From contig JABLXG010000015.1 of assembly GCA_013178165.1 (NCBI GenBank), positions 1 to 64,000 of the forward strand: a DNA stretch of 64,000 nucleotides, given 5' to 3'. The notes under the pieces were generated by a model. It worked only from the letters and a program-made list of their open reading frames with translations. It searched no databases and was not told where the DNA came from. The translations under genes and the position numbers were made by a program. Below, in pieces: positions 1 to 8,512 of the stretch (positions are counted from its first letter, which is position 1; the number at the start of each line of letters is the position of its first letter). The stretch is from Anaerolineae bacterium. GTDB taxonomy: Bacteria > Chloroflexota > Anaerolineae > Aggregatilineales > Ch27.

Positions 1-57
1 CATCGTTCGCAGGTACTTGCGTCGTTCATCAATGGTCATCTGTTCGTCGCTGGACAT
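1..57 (-). CDS. Transposase/integrase N-terminus, cut by window edge
   Basis: The minus strand reads from an ATG at 57 to the window edge without a stop. It gives 19 residues beginning MSSDEQMTIDERRKYLRTM. From memory of the family, a start like MTxxERRKYL is typical of DDE (integrase-core) transposases common in environmental bacteria; this assignment is inference from a short stretch. The GGTAACAT direct repeats just upstream (61-120) look like the matching element end and support an insertion-sequence origin. The rest of the gene lies outside the window, so intactness cannot be judged. Confidence 0.6.
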   Translation of the reverse strand, partial: MSSDEQMTIDERRKYLRTM

Positions 58-60
58 GGT

Positions 61-120
61 TCCCTCGGTAACATTATCTTTTGAGTGAACCATACCCCCT
101 CGGTAACATTTTGCGTGAAA
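61..120 (-). repeat. Upstream terminal region of the edge insertion sequence
   Basis: Two direct copies of a CCCTCGGTAACATT unit lie here, with GGTAACAT at 67-74 and 102-109, exactly 35 bp apart. They sit immediately upstream of the transposase start at 57. The same architecture (two GGTAAYAT units 35 bp apart, GAACCA between them) recurs at 54161-54221. The units are probably transposase-binding repeats at the IS end. That function is inferred; the repeats themselves are visible. Confidence 0.6.
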
Positions 121-207
121 GAATACGGCGGCTTTCCCTTTCAGCAGTTCGGGCTATAATGCGGGATATCACACCCGCCTGCTGGATAATGAGGGATACA
201 CACCGGA

Positions 208-1245
208 ATGGGCCGCTGGGGTTTGCGCGAGATCGCCATGCTCTGTGTGCTCGTCTGGGTGATGGCCGCCTGCGCCCCCACATTGCCCCCCTTGCCGCTG
301 GAAGTCCCTACCACCGCTGAGGCCACCCTCATTCTGCGCACCCTGGCCTCGCCCGCGGCTACCCCGCGCACCCCCGGAACAGCTACCCCCGCCCCGGCAA
401 CCCCTTCGGCGGCAGCCACCAGCGCCGCCCCTGCGCCCTCGGCCACGCCGTTTTACTACACCGTTACCGAAAGCGATACGCTGGCCCGCATTGCTGAGCG
501 CTTCGGCGTAAGCATCGCTGCGTTGCAGGCCGCCAACGGCGATTTGCCCGCCCGGCTGGTCTACCCCGGCCAGGTGCTGCTGATCCCGGCGGAACGGGAT
601 AGACCCGCCACCGCCACACTGGCCCGCTACCTGCTAACCGCGACGCCGGGCATCCAGCCGCTGCCCGCCCCTGTCTGCTACCGCACGCCGGCTGACGAGG
701 TAGTTTGCCTGGGCTGGGCCGTCAACGCGGAATCCGCCGCGCCGCTGACTGGCGTCAACATCCAGGTGGAGTTGATCGATGCTGCAGGGCGGGTGGCGGC
801 CCGGCGCGCCGCCAGTCTGCCCCAGGCGGCCATCCTGCCCGGCCAGCGGGCCGCCTATGCTGTCCGCTTTCAGGCCCCGCCTTCCTTCGCTTCCGCCCGC
901 GCCGGGCTGCTGGGCGATAGCCTGCCGGGGGAAGCATCCCTGCCGGTTGTCTCTCTGACTGTCAGCGAGCCGACCCTGACGATCGACGGCGGGCTGATCC
1001 GGCTGGCCGGACAGGTGCGCCATGATGGGCTGCTCCCGGTAGGCGATCTGCTGGTGATCGGTGTCCTGTACGATGACGCCGATCGGATCACGGGCCTGCG
1101 TATCGAGCGCCCCGCGGGAGCGCTGGCCCCCGGTGCGGCGCTGGCGGTGGATATGCTGATCACACCGCTGGCCACCGGGACAACCCGCGCCGTCCTCTAT
1201 GCGGAAGGCAGACCGATCCTCGCGCCAGACACAGATGGGGAATAG
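208..1245 (+). CDS. LysM-domain lipoprotein
   Basis: 345 aa. An N-terminal hydrophobic segment ends in a lipobox-like VMAAC with the lipidated Cys at residue 22, so the protein is probably anchored to the outer face of the membrane. Residues 30-82 form a Pro/Ala/Thr-rich linker. Residues 83-127 (YYTVTESDTL... to ...GQVLLIP) are one LysM domain, a peptidoglycan or glycan-binding fold. The remaining ~215 residues look beta-rich and have no family I recognise. A TATAAT -10 box lies at 155-160. The gene stands alone between the IS end and the sugar isomerase. Likely a cell-wall-associated protein; its specific task is unknown. Confidence 0.8.
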   Translation: MGRWGLREIAMLCVLVWVMAACAPTLPPLPLEVPTTAEATLILRTLASPAATPRTPGTATPAPATPSAAATSAAPAPSATPFYYTVTESDTLARIAERFGVSIAALQAANGDLPARLVYPGQVLLIPAERDRPATATLARYLLTATPGIQPLPAPVCYRTPADEVVCLGWAVNAESAAPLTGVNIQVELIDAAGRVAARRAASLPQAAILPGQRAAYAVRFQAPPSFASARAGLLGDSLPGEASLPVVSLTVSEPTLTIDGGLIRLAGQVRHDGLLPVGDLLVIGVLYDDADRITGLRIERPAGALAPGAALAVDMLITPLATGTTRAVLYAEGRPILAPDTDGE

Positions 1246-1348
1246 GAAACCGGGAACAGGCAGTGGGGCCGATTTCCCGGACTCCTGGATTCTTGCCCTG
1301 CCATTTGCCGCCTGCCTCGTCATTCCCGGTCTCCCGGCCTTCTGGCTT

Positions 1349-1377
1349 TTGCGCCCGGCGTAGCTTGGCTCTACACT
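1349..1377 (+). promoter_or_regulatory. Putative promoter for the sugar isomerase/oxidoreductase pair
   Basis: TTGCGC at 1349-1354 and TACACT at 1372-1377 are separated by 17 bp, about 40 bp upstream of the ATG at 1417. Each hexamer matches the sigma-70-type consensus at four or five of six positions. Assigned by inspection only. Confidence 0.4.
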
Positions 1378-1416
1378 ACCGGGCACTGGCAGTAGCATCG
1401 GCAGGAGGAAACCCGC

Positions 1417-2250
1417 ATGAAGTTCAGTATTTGTTCCTACAGCTTTCACCGCCTGCTGCAGGACGGCAAGCAGGACATCTTCAAGTACATCACGGACTGC
1501 AAGGAACTGGGCGCGGCGGAACTGGACGCCTGGAACGGGCACTTCGGCCCGATCCGCGCCCGCGACGATGTGATCAGGGCGAGCGGCGACCCGGCCAGCG
1601 CCGCCCTGACCGCTGACGAGCTGGCCTTCCTGGCGCGGGTCAAAGCGGCGGCGGAACAGGCCGGGATGCCCTTTGGTTGCGTGGCCGTTGACGGGGCGCA
1701 CATCTATGAGCCAACGCCGGAGGCGCGGGCCATCAACCGCGCTATCGCCTATCGCTATCTGGATGCGGCGGCGCGGCTCGGCGCCCGCCAGATCCGCATC
1801 GACTCCGGCGGTACAGCGGACTTCCCCGCTGAGCAGTTCCAGATCGTCGTCGAAGGCTATCATGACCTGATCCCGCGCGCCCGCGCCCTGGGCATTGAAC
1901 TGCTGATCGAGAACCACTGGGGCGCTTCCAACGTGCCGGAGAACGTCGTCCGGATGCTGGAAGCCATCGACGGCCTGGGCCTGCTCTTTGACACCAATAA
2001 CTGGGCTGAAGGGATGCGTGAGCGCGGCTGGGCGCTCTGCGCACGCTACGCCCGCGCCACCCATATCAAGACCTTCGCCTTCGACGAGGCGGGCAACGAG
2101 ATCACCGCCGACATCCCCCGCATCATCCGCCTGTTGCGCGACAGTGGCTACAATGGCGTGTGGGGGATCGAGAGCGTCCCGCGCGACGGCGATGAATACG
2201 CCGGTGTGCGCAAGACCAGCGCCCTGATCGCCCGTGTCCTGGGCGAATAG
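1417..2250 (+). CDS. Sugar phosphate isomerase/epimerase (AP-endonuclease-2-type TIM barrel)
   Basis: 277 aa, the usual length for the family. A strong GCAGGAGG ribosome site precedes the ATG. Acidic and histidine residues typical of the divalent-metal site are present: IENHWG near residue 165, LLFDTNNW near 188, THIKTF near 213, WGIESV near 248. The family (xylose-isomerase-like, IolE/IolI-type) interconverts keto and aldo sugars or dehydrates inosose-type compounds. The substrate cannot be read from sequence. It is followed after 54 bp by a Gfo/Idh/MocA oxidoreductase, a frequent partner in inositol, keto-sugar or glucoside catabolism, so the two probably form an operon. Cytoplasmic. Confidence 0.85.
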   Translation: MKFSICSYSFHRLLQDGKQDIFKYITDCKELGAAELDAWNGHFGPIRARDDVIRASGDPASAALTADELAFLARVKAAAEQAGMPFGCVAVDGAHIYEPTPEARAINRAIAYRYLDAAARLGARQIRIDSGGTADFPAEQFQIVVEGYHDLIPRARALGIELLIENHWGASNVPENVVRMLEAIDGLGLLFDTNNWAEGMRERGWALCARYARATHIKTFAFDEAGNEITADIPRIIRLLRDSGYNGVWGIESVPRDGDEYAGVRKTSALIARVLGE

Positions 2251-2304
2251 GGCGGTTCCGATTCGGTGCTTCGACCGGGCAGCACCCGGTCAGGAGGGTA
2301 AGCT

Positions 2305-3426
2305 GTGACGATCAGCAGTTCTGCAGCGGAACCGATCCGCCTGGGTATCATCGGCGTGGGGCAGATCGGCAAGCATCACATTCGTGAATACGCCAGAGTC
2401 CCCGGCGCCCAGATCGTCGCCGTGGCCGACATCAACGAGGCCGAAGCGCGGCGTGTGGCCGCCGAGCACAACATCCCCGCCGTGTACACCGACTTCCGCG
2501 CCCTGCTGGCGCGGGACGACATCCAGGCTGTCGATGTTTGCCTGCACAATAACCTGCATATGCCGGTCACCGTGGCCGCGCTGGAAGCGGGCAAAGACGT
2601 CTACTGCGAAAAACCGATGGCCGGGGCGTATATCGACGCACTGCGGATGTATGAGACGGCGCGTCAGACCGGGCGGCGACTGAGCATCCAGCTTAGCACC
2701 CTGTTCAAAGACGAGACACTGGCCGCCCGCCGCCTGATCGACGCCGGGGAACTGGGGCGGCTTTACCACGCCCGTTCAACCGGCCACCGCCGTCGGGGGC
2801 GTCCCTATGTGGACGGCTACGGCACGCCCGCCTTCGTACAAAAGGCGCAGGCCAGCGGCGGCGCGCTCTACGACATGGGCGTCTACCACATCGCCCGGAT
2901 GCTTTACCTGCTGGACAACCCGGATGTGCTGACCATCAGCGGCAAGACCTACCAGGAAACGCCAATGGACCTGCAGCGCCAGGCCCTCAGCGGCTATGAC
3001 GTGGAGGAGCTGGGGCTGGGCTTTGTACGGCTGGCGGGCGGCGTGACACTGGACATCATCGAAGCCTGGGCCGTGCATCTGGATCGCTTCGACGGTTCGA
3101 TCGTGCTGGGATCGCTGGGCGGCATCCGCCTGGAACCATTCGGGTTCTACCGCAACGCGGGTGACCTGCAACTGGATTGCACAGCGGATATGGGCGCGTT
3201 CAACTGGCGGCGGCACAATGTTTACCCCGACGGCGATGTCTACGATAGCCCGCAGCATCACTGGATCGCCGCGTTACAGGGGCGCGTGGACCTGCTGCCC
3301 ACTGACGCGCTGGCGCTCAACACCATGCTGATCTCGGAGGGCATCTACCTCTCCGAACGCCTGGGACGGGAGGTCAGGGCGGAGGAAGTGCGCGCCCGGT
3401 CGGTCTCCACCGCGGCAGCGGTCTGA
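2305..3426 (+). CDS. Gfo/Idh/MocA-family NAD(P)-dependent oxidoreductase
   Basis: 373 aa, starting at GTG 2305 behind AGGAGGG. An N-terminal Rossmann fold shows [12 protein letters not shown] (GxGxxG, residues ~13-18). The YCEKPMAG motif near residue 104 carries the EKP lysine used for sugar dehydrogenation. The C-terminal domain is the usual Gfo/Idh alpha/beta sheet dimerisation domain. Reactions in this family are NAD(P)-linked oxidation or reduction of sugars or inositols. The upstream sugar isomerase suggests a shared pathway. A GC-rich hairpin follows the stop. Confidence 0.88.
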   Translation: MTISSSAAEPIRLGIIGVGQIGKHHIREYARVPGAQIVAVADINEAEARRVAAEHNIPAVYTDFRALLARDDIQAVDVCLHNNLHMPVTVAALEAGKDVYCEKPMAGAYIDALRMYETARQTGRRLSIQLSTLFKDETLAARRLIDAGELGRLYHARSTGHRRRGRPYVDGYGTPAFVQKAQASGGALYDMGVYHIARMLYLLDNPDVLTISGKTYQETPMDLQRQALSGYDVEELGLGFVRLAGGVTLDIIEAWAVHLDRFDGSIVLGSLGGIRLEPFGFYRNAGDLQLDCTADMGAFNWRRHNVYPDGDVYDSPQHHWIAALQGRVDLLPTDALALNTMLISEGIYLSERLGREVRAEEVRARSVSTAAAV

Positions 3427-3436
3427 GCCGGTCAGG

Positions 3437-3470
3437 CCCGGCGGGGGGAGATTCCTTCCTTCCCGCCGGG
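3437..3470 (+). terminator. Hairpin after the Gfo/Idh gene
   Basis: CCCGGCGGG at 3437-3445 pairs perfectly with CCCGCCGGG at 3462-3470 across a 16-nt loop. No T-run follows, so it may be a weak or factor-assisted terminator that insulates lexA from the upstream operon. Confidence 0.45.
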
Positions 3471-3515
3471 TCCCACCAGATCAGGGAAAAAAGTTGCGAT
3501 AATTTGGGAAAAGAC

Positions 3516-3544
3516 TTGACATCGAACTGCTGTTCGCCTATACT
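3516..3544 (+). promoter_or_regulatory. lexA promoter with LexA operator (SOS box) in the spacer
   Basis: A perfect -35 TTGACA (3516-3521) and a TATACT -10 (3539-3544) are separated by 17 bp. Inside the spacer, 3523-3536 reads CGAACTGCTGTTCG. This matches the CGAAC-N4-GTTCG LexA operator known from Bacillus-type SOS systems. LexA bound there would cover the promoter, so the gene is expected to repress itself. The architecture is directly visible; LexA binding is inferred. Confidence 0.9.
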
Positions 3545-3582
3545 GTGGGCAATTCATAGAACTGATGTGCGAGGTGCCGTCC

Positions 3583-4293
3583 ATGATCACCAGCGACCAG
3601 CCAAACCCTTTTGAAGAACTTTCCGAGCGCCAGCGGAATATCCTTCTGTTCATCGAGAAATTCTCCGACCAGAAAGGCTTCCCGCCGACTATCCGCGAGA
3701 TCGGCGAAGCCTGTGACATCGCCTCAACGTCGGTGGTCAACTACAATCTGAATAAGCTGGTTGAAGCGGGCTGGCTGGAGCGCACGCGGGAGAAATCGCG
3801 TGGCATCCGCCTGCTGCGGCGGCGCACCGGCGTCCCGCTGATCGAGCAGCCCGTGCGCGCCTACGAGCCGGCCAATGTCGCCCTGGTGCCACTAGTCGGG
3901 CGCATAGTCGCCAGCGAACCGGTGTTGCTGCCGGGCAGTGACTTCGGCCAGTATTACGACCCCGACATTGACGTGATTGAGGTGTCGCGCACCATGTTGC
4001 GCGGCCTGGACCCCGGCGAGGTCTTCGCCCTCAAGGTGCAGGGCGACTCGATGATCGACGCTCTGATCGACGATGGCGATATCGTCATCCTGCGCAAGCA
4101 ACAGACCTGCCAGGATGGCGACCTGGTGGCCGTCTGGCTGCCGGATGATAGCACCACCACCCTCAAGGAGTTCCACGACGAAGGGACGCGCATTCGCCTG
4201 CAGCCGCGCAACCCCAACATGAAGCCGATTTACGTCCATCCCAACAACTGCCAGATTCAGGGCAAGGTGCTGGGCGTAGTGCGCATGCTCTGA
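3583..4293 (+). CDS. lexA: LexA SOS repressor
   Basis: 236 aa from ATG 3583, chosen because GAGGTG sits 6 bp upstream; an in-frame ATG at 3565 would overlap that ribosome site. Residues 10-75 are the winged-helix DNA-binding domain (FPPTIREIGEACDIASTSVV). The C-terminal S24 peptidase domain has catalytic Ser156 in KVQGDSMID and Lys195 in TTTLKEF. The protein represses DNA-damage genes and cleaves itself when RecA filaments form. One oddity: the expected Ala-Gly scissile bond aligns with Ala110-Ser111 (IVASEP), so cleavage kinetics could differ. Its operator lies in its own promoter, and a second LexA-like site precedes the small gene at 58413. Confidence 0.95.
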   Translation: MITSDQPNPFEELSERQRNILLFIEKFSDQKGFPPTIREIGEACDIASTSVVNYNLNKLVEAGWLERTREKSRGIRLLRRRTGVPLIEQPVRAYEPANVALVPLVGRIVASEPVLLPGSDFGQYYDPDIDVIEVSRTMLRGLDPGEVFALKVQGDSMIDALIDDGDIVILRKQQTCQDGDLVAVWLPDDSTTTLKEFHDEGTRIRLQPRNPNMKPIYVHPNNCQIQGKVLGVVRML

Positions 4294-4319
4294 TCGTCTC
4301 AGGCAACGAACAACTCTGC

Positions 4320-4352
4320 GCCGGGCGGCCTCCAGGCTGGCCCGGTTTGTTA
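4320..4352 (+). terminator. Putative lexA terminator
   Basis: A CCGGGC arm and a GCCCGG arm flank a GGCCTCCAGGCTG loop and are followed by TTTGTT, about 30 bp after the lexA stop. It is a plausible intrinsic terminator with a short T-run. Confidence 0.55.
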
Positions 4353-4443
4353 TGCCTCCCTTGGGGCTATCCGCGCCCTTCCCGGCGCTGTTTCAGGTAT
4401 AATCCCGCCATACTGCGCCGGATTTGCCCTGCTGGAGGCCCCT

Positions 4444-5502
4444 GTGACGGACCTGACGATCCCTGTTGATGCGCTGGTTGACTTCCTGGTCGGCCTGTTG
4501 AACACGCCCAGCCCGACCGGCTATCACGTGGAAGCGATGCAGTATGTAGAAGATGCCTTTGCCGCGCTGCAGATGCCCGGCCTGAGCACGTCCCGCACGC
4601 GCAAAGGGGCACTGCTGATCCGGGTGGCGGGCAGGGCTGCTGACGCGCCGCGCGGCCTGACCGCCCACGCCGATACGCTCGGCCTGATGGTCAAGGAGAT
4701 CAAGAGCAGCGGACGGCTACGTGCCACCAACATCGGGGGGATCATGTGGAGCGGCATCGAATTTGAGGGCGTTACCGTCCGCACGCATGATAACCGCCGC
4801 TACCGGGGCAGTGTAATCCCGGTCAACCCCGGCGTGCATGTTAACCGCGGCGTCCACACCACCGAACGCAACGAGGAGACGATGGAAATCCGCCTGGACG
4901 AGCGGGTGACCAGCGCTGACGACGTGCGGGTGCTGGGTATCGAGGTCGGCGACTTCATCTTCCTTGACCCGCGCGTGGAACTATCGCCCAGCGGTTTTGT
5001 TCGTTCCCGCTTTCTGGATGACAAGGCGGGCGTAGCCTGTATTTACGGCGGGCTGGCCGCGCTACAGGCGGCGGGCGCTGTCCCCGCCCAGGACACGTAC
5101 ATCCTGATCACCAACTACGAGGAAGTCGGGCATGGCGGCGCGGCGGGCTGGCCGGACGATCTGGCGGAGATGGTCGTGGTGGATATGGCTGCGCTGGGCG
5201 ACGGGCAAAACTCCGACGAATTCCACACCACCATCTGCGTCAAGGATAGCGGCGGGCCATACCACTTCGAGGTTAATAACCGGCTGCGCCGCCTGGCGGA
5301 AACCTTCAGCATCCCGTACCGGGTGGACATCTACCCGCACTACGCCTCAGATGGTACGGCCTACTGGCGGGCGGGGGGTGACGCACGGGTCGGTTTGATC
5401 GGGCCGGGCGTGGACGCCTCGCACTCCTACGAGCGCACCCACCGCGAGGCGCTGGAACATTCCGCGCACCTGATCGCCCGTTACTTGCTGGATGAGGGGT
5501 AA
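4444..5502 (+). CDS. M42-family metallo-aminopeptidase (glutamyl aminopeptidase/endoglucanase M-like)
   Basis: 352 aa from GTG 4444, with GGAGG upstream and a TATAAT at 4398-4403. All expected di-metal ligands are visible: TAHAD (His75, Asp77), FLDDKAG (Asp192/193), NYEEVGHGG (catalytic Glu226, ligand Glu227), VDMAALG (Asp247), and SHSYERTH near the C-terminus. M42 enzymes form large tetrahedral dodecamers that trim peptides from the N-terminus in the cytoplasm. The substrate preference is unknown. It is expressed as a single gene between lexA and a convergent YtxH gene. Confidence 0.9.
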   Translation: MTDLTIPVDALVDFLVGLLNTPSPTGYHVEAMQYVEDAFAALQMPGLSTSRTRKGALLIRVAGRAADAPRGLTAHADTLGLMVKEIKSSGRLRATNIGGIMWSGIEFEGVTVRTHDNRRYRGSVIPVNPGVHVNRGVHTTERNEETMEIRLDERVTSADDVRVLGIEVGDFIFLDPRVELSPSGFVRSRFLDDKAGVACIYGGLAALQAAGAVPAQDTYILITNYEEVGHGGAAGWPDDLAEMVVVDMAALGDGQNSDEFHTTICVKDSGGPYHFEVNNRLRRLAETFSIPYRVDIYPHYASDGTAYWRAGGDARVGLIGPGVDASHSYERTHREALEHSAHLIARYLLDEG

Positions 5503-5551
5503 GTCGGCTCATAAAAAGCCCGGCACAGACCATCACCGGGACGCACCCAAC

Positions 5552-5581
5552 AAAAAAGGCCGTGGCTTCACCGCCACGGCC
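5552..5581 (-). terminator. Intrinsic terminator for the YtxH gene
   Basis: GGCCGTGGC (5558-5566) and GCCACGGCC (5573-5581) form a perfect 9-bp stem. On the minus strand the stem is followed by a run of six T (5552-5557). This is the right orientation and distance, about 20 bp, for the gene ending at 5603. Confidence 0.85.
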
Positions 5582-5602
5582 CCGGGGTTATCAGGTGTGC
5601 GG

Positions 5603-5827
5603 TCAGGCGGGGCTATCCGCGCCGCCGGTCATGTCCCGCAGTTCCAGCTCAAGCTGCCGGCGGCGGGCCTCGGCGGCCTGCCGTGCCTCGGCGAGGAGCT
5701 GCTCGTAGTAGGCCTGCGCTTCCTTGCGCATCTTCTCGCCGGAGGCGGGCGTCAGCAAAGCCGCCAGCACCACCCCGACCAGCGCCCCCAGCGCCACCCC
5801 CAGTATGAACATCCCTATTCGGCGCAT
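5603..5827 (-). CDS. YtxH-domain small membrane protein
   Basis: 74 aa. Start placed at ATG 5827 (MRRIGMFILG...), preceded by GGGAGG 9 bp upstream; a longer open frame upstream has no ribosome site. One transmembrane helix (residues ~4-27, Gly/Ala/Val-rich) runs into LLTPASGEKMRKE, the hallmark of YtxH/gas-vesicle-GvpP-like proteins. A charged coiled-coil-like tail follows. The family is linked to general stress in Firmicutes, but the molecular function is not known. It lies alone between convergent or divergent neighbours. Confidence 0.75.
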   Translation of the reverse strand: MRRIGMFILGVALGALVGVVLAALLTPASGEKMRKEAQAYYEQLLAEARQAAEARRRQLELELRDMTGGADSPA

Positions 5828-5971
5828 TCGCTCCTGCCTCCCTGCCACATCCAATTCCTCACGTGTGCCCCAGTATACCACATCCCGGCCCGCGCTGGCT
5901 GGCAGGAGCGTCAATTGTGGCATTACGCATTACAATGTAGGCAGAAGGTCGTTCAACCGGAGAGAGTGCCG

Positions 5972-6565
5972 ATGGCCCTGATTTACCTGATCCGTCACCC
6001 GCACACCCAGATCAACCTGGAGACTCCGGCCTCAAGCTGGGGCCTCAGCGAGATCGGGCAGGCGCAAACAGCGGCCCTCCTCAACGCGCCCTTCTGGCCG
6101 CACATCAGTGCCGTCTACCCCAGCCGCGAGCCAAAAGCGGTCACGGCAGCCAAAGAAGCGGCCCTGCGCTACAACATCCCGGTTGTCCCCCGCTCGGCCT
6201 TTGGCGAACTGGACCGCAGCGCCTATACCGCCCCGGACGAACACAGCTATGAAGCGGCTGTCGCCGCCTGCTTCGCCAACCCGGCGGAAAGCCCGCACGG
6301 TTGGGAACCAGCCGCCGCCGCGCTGCACCGCTTCAAGCGAGAAATGGCCCAGGTGCTTTCCTGGCACCCATCAGAAGAATCGATCGCGGTTATCTCGCAT
6401 GGGCTGGTGCTGACGCTTTACCTGGCTCACCTGCGCGGCCAGCTTCCCACCCTCAGCGCCTGGCGGGCGGTGGGCTTCGCGGCGGTCGCCGCGGTAGATC
6501 GGGCCAGTCTGCGCCCGCTTTGCGCCTTCCTGACCGCCCCATACCCCAACCTGCCCCTGCCCTGA
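5972..6565 (+). CDS. Histidine phosphatase (phosphoglycerate-mutase-like) family protein
   Basis: 197 aa from ATG 5972; the longer open frame upstream runs antisense through the YtxH gene and is not used. The N-terminal RHPHT (residues 8-12) matches the catalytic RHG motif with Pro in place of Gly. SHG in AVISHGL near residue 141 supplies the second histidine. TACAAT at 5931-5936 may be its -10. The family removes phosphate from sugars, nucleotides or proteins. The RHP variant suggests a phosphatase rather than a true mutase, which is inference. Confidence 0.75.
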   Translation: MALIYLIRHPHTQINLETPASSWGLSEIGQAQTAALLNAPFWPHISAVYPSREPKAVTAAKEAALRYNIPVVPRSAFGELDRSAYTAPDEHSYEAAVAACFANPAESPHGWEPAAAALHRFKREMAQVLSWHPSEESIAVISHGLVLTLYLAHLRGQLPTLSAWRAVGFAAVAAVDRASLRPLCAFLTAPYPNLPLP

Positions 6566-6568
6566 ACG

Positions 6569-7960
6569 ATGCCGCCTGGCGGGAAACGTACTGTGTCCGG
6601 ACGACCGATCGCCGTTGCTACCTTGCTCACCCTGCTGGTGATCGCCACTGGCGGCATGCTGGCCGGGGATGGGCCGTCCACCAGCGACCTGCGCGCCTTG
6701 CTGGAGGCGCACGGCGTGGAAGCACTGCCGGCGCTCCCGCCACCGGATCCGGCGCGCTACGCGCTGGGGGAGGCGCTTTTCTTCGACCCGATTCTCAGCG
6801 GCAACCGGGATATCGCCTGCGCCACCTGTCACCACCCGCTGCTGGCCACCGGCGACGGGGTGTCGCTGGGCCTGGGCACGGGCACGAGCGGACTTGGCCC
6901 GGCCCGCTTCCATATGCCCGGTCGCCCCTTCATCGCCCGTCACGCGCCGGAACTGTTCAACCGGGGGCAGCCCGCCTGGCAGGTGATGTTCTGGGATGGG
7001 CGGGTGATGCAGGAGGCCGATGGCCGCTTTAGCACCCCGGCGGGGGAGGCGCTGCCGGGCGGGCTATCAGGCGTCCTGGCGGCCCAGGCCATGTTTCCGG
7101 TCACCTCCCCGGCGGAGATGCGCGGTTTCCCCGGCGACGTCGACATCGATGGTGCAGAGAATACGCTGGCCCTGCTGGACGACCCGGCACTTGACCCCGA
7201 CTACGCCGCGATCTGGGCGGCGCTGACCGATCGGCTGCTGGCCGTGCCGGGCTATGTTGACCTGTTCCGGGCGGCATTCCCGGACATGCCGCCGGAGCAG
7301 ATCGGCTTCCAGCATGCGGCAGAGGCCATCGCCGCTTACGAGGCGGCGGCCTTCGCCTTCGCGGACAGCCCCTTTGATCGCTTCCTGGCCGGGGACGATA
7401 CCGCCCTGAGCAACAAGGCGCGGCAAGGCGCCTGGCTGTTCTACGGCGCGGCGGGCTGCGCCCGCTGCCATGCCGGGCCGCTGCTGACCGACCAGGCATT
7501 TCACAACGTGGCCGCGCCCCAGCTGGGTCCTGGCCAGGAGGAGGAAGGACCGCTCGACTATGGGCGCGGGCGGCGCACCCATAACCCGGCGGAGCACTTC
7601 GCCTTCCGTACCCCGCCGCTGCGTAATGTTGCCCTGACCGCGCCGTACCTGCACAATGGGGCCTACACGACGCTGGAAGGCGCAGTGCGGCACATGATCG
7701 CCCCGCTGGATGAGCTGCGCGGCTATGATCCGGGGCAACTCACGCCGGAACTGGCGGCTAATATCTGGAACGATCCGCTAACGCTGGAAGCGATCCTGAG
7801 CACGCTCGACCCGCTGGCCGGATCCCCTATGCCACTGACAGACGAGGATATAGCGGCGCTGCTGGCCTTCCTGGAGGCGCTGACCGATCCCGCCGCCGCT
7901 GACCTGAGCGACCTGATCCCGCCTGCCGTGCCCAGCGGCCTGCCCGTCGGTGGGTATTGA
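6569..7960 (+). CDS. Di-haem cytochrome c peroxidase (MauG/CcpA family)
   Basis: 463 aa. A signal or anchor helix occupies residues ~13-32, so the protein is exported. Two haem c sites are visible: CATCH (84-88) and CARCH (297-301), the spacing expected for bacterial di-haem peroxidases. A C-terminal low-potential region with FRTPPLRNVALTAPYLHNG is typical of the family. These enzymes reduce hydrogen peroxide with electrons from small cytochromes, or act as MauG-type oxidases on proteins. It starts 3 bp after the phosphatase-like gene and its stop abuts the first GNAT gene, so these genes are probably co-transcribed. Confidence 0.9.
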   Translation: MPPGGKRTVSGRPIAVATLLTLLVIATGGMLAGDGPSTSDLRALLEAHGVEALPALPPPDPARYALGEALFFDPILSGNRDIACATCHHPLLATGDGVSLGLGTGTSGLGPARFHMPGRPFIARHAPELFNRGQPAWQVMFWDGRVMQEADGRFSTPAGEALPGGLSGVLAAQAMFPVTSPAEMRGFPGDVDIDGAENTLALLDDPALDPDYAAIWAALTDRLLAVPGYVDLFRAAFPDMPPEQIGFQHAAEAIAAYEAAAFAFADSPFDRFLAGDDTALSNKARQGAWLFYGAAGCARCHAGPLLTDQAFHNVAAPQLGPGQEEEGPLDYGRGRRTHNPAEHFAFRTPPLRNVALTAPYLHNGAYTTLEGAVRHMIAPLDELRGYDPGQLTPELAANIWNDPLTLEAILSTLDPLAGSPMPLTDEDIAALLAFLEALTDPAAADLSDLIPPAVPSGLPVGGY

Positions 7961-7983
7961 CGCTGCATCTGCGAGGGATGTTG

Positions 7984-8502
7984 ATGCCAGAAATCACCAC
8001 TACCGTCTATGCTGACGCCGACCTGCCGGAAGCGCTGCGCCCGCTGCTCGCCGTGTGGGAGAAAGCCTGCTTCACCCCCAATGAGTACACCTGGAGCCGG
8101 GCGCAATGGCGGGTGATCGTGTGGGATGGCGGCATGCCGGTCAGCCACGCCGGTGTCGTCGCCCGCCGCTGCGCGCTGGACGGCCAGCCGTTGCCCCTGG
8201 CCGGGCTGAGCACGGTGATGACCCCGCCTGAGTTTCGACGGCGGGGGTATGCCTCGGCTGCTGTCGCTCGTGCTGGCGAGTTCATGCGGGAAGCCCTGCG
8301 CGCTCCGTTTGGTCTGCTGGTGACCGGCCCCGATCGCGCCCCGCTGTATGCCCGCCACGGCTGGCAGCAGGTCGACGATCCGCTGCTGGTAGCCATGCCG
8401 GATGGGAGCAAGCGCCAGATGAAGGCCGTGGTTATGATTCTGCCGCTGGCGGGCCGCCCCTGGCCGGGCGGGACAATCGACCTGTGCGGCCTGCCCTGGT
8501 GA
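7984..8502 (+). CDS. GNAT-family N-acetyltransferase, copy 1
   Basis: 172 aa from ATG 7984 behind GCGAGGG; upstream TTG 7957 and ATG 7978 are alternatives. The acetyl-CoA loop reads FRRRGYASAAVARA (R/Q-x-x-G-x-A type). The C-terminus GGTIDLCGLPW is nearly identical to that of the next gene (PGEIDLCGLPW), and the two have the same length. They are therefore sister genes from a tandem duplication. The acceptor substrate is unknown. It sits in one run with the peroxidase and the second GNAT gene, 10 bp before the latter. Confidence 0.8.
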   Translation: MPEITTTVYADADLPEALRPLLAVWEKACFTPNEYTWSRAQWRVIVWDGGMPVSHAGVVARRCALDGQPLPLAGLSTVMTPPEFRRRGYASAAVARAGEFMREALRAPFGLLVTGPDRAPLYARHGWQQVDDPLLVAMPDGSKRQMKAVVMILPLAGRPWPGGTIDLCGLPW

Positions 8503-8512
8503 GGCGTCGCCG

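Noticed and set aside
634-2064. 476-codon minus-strand frame opposite the LysM and isomerase genes
   Set aside because: It crosses the stop and start regions of two real genes and shows no domain pattern.
5492-5971. N-terminal extension of the phosphoglycerate-mutase-like gene
   Set aside because: The extension runs antisense through the YtxH gene and its terminator. The family start (MALIYLIRHPHT) is at 5972.
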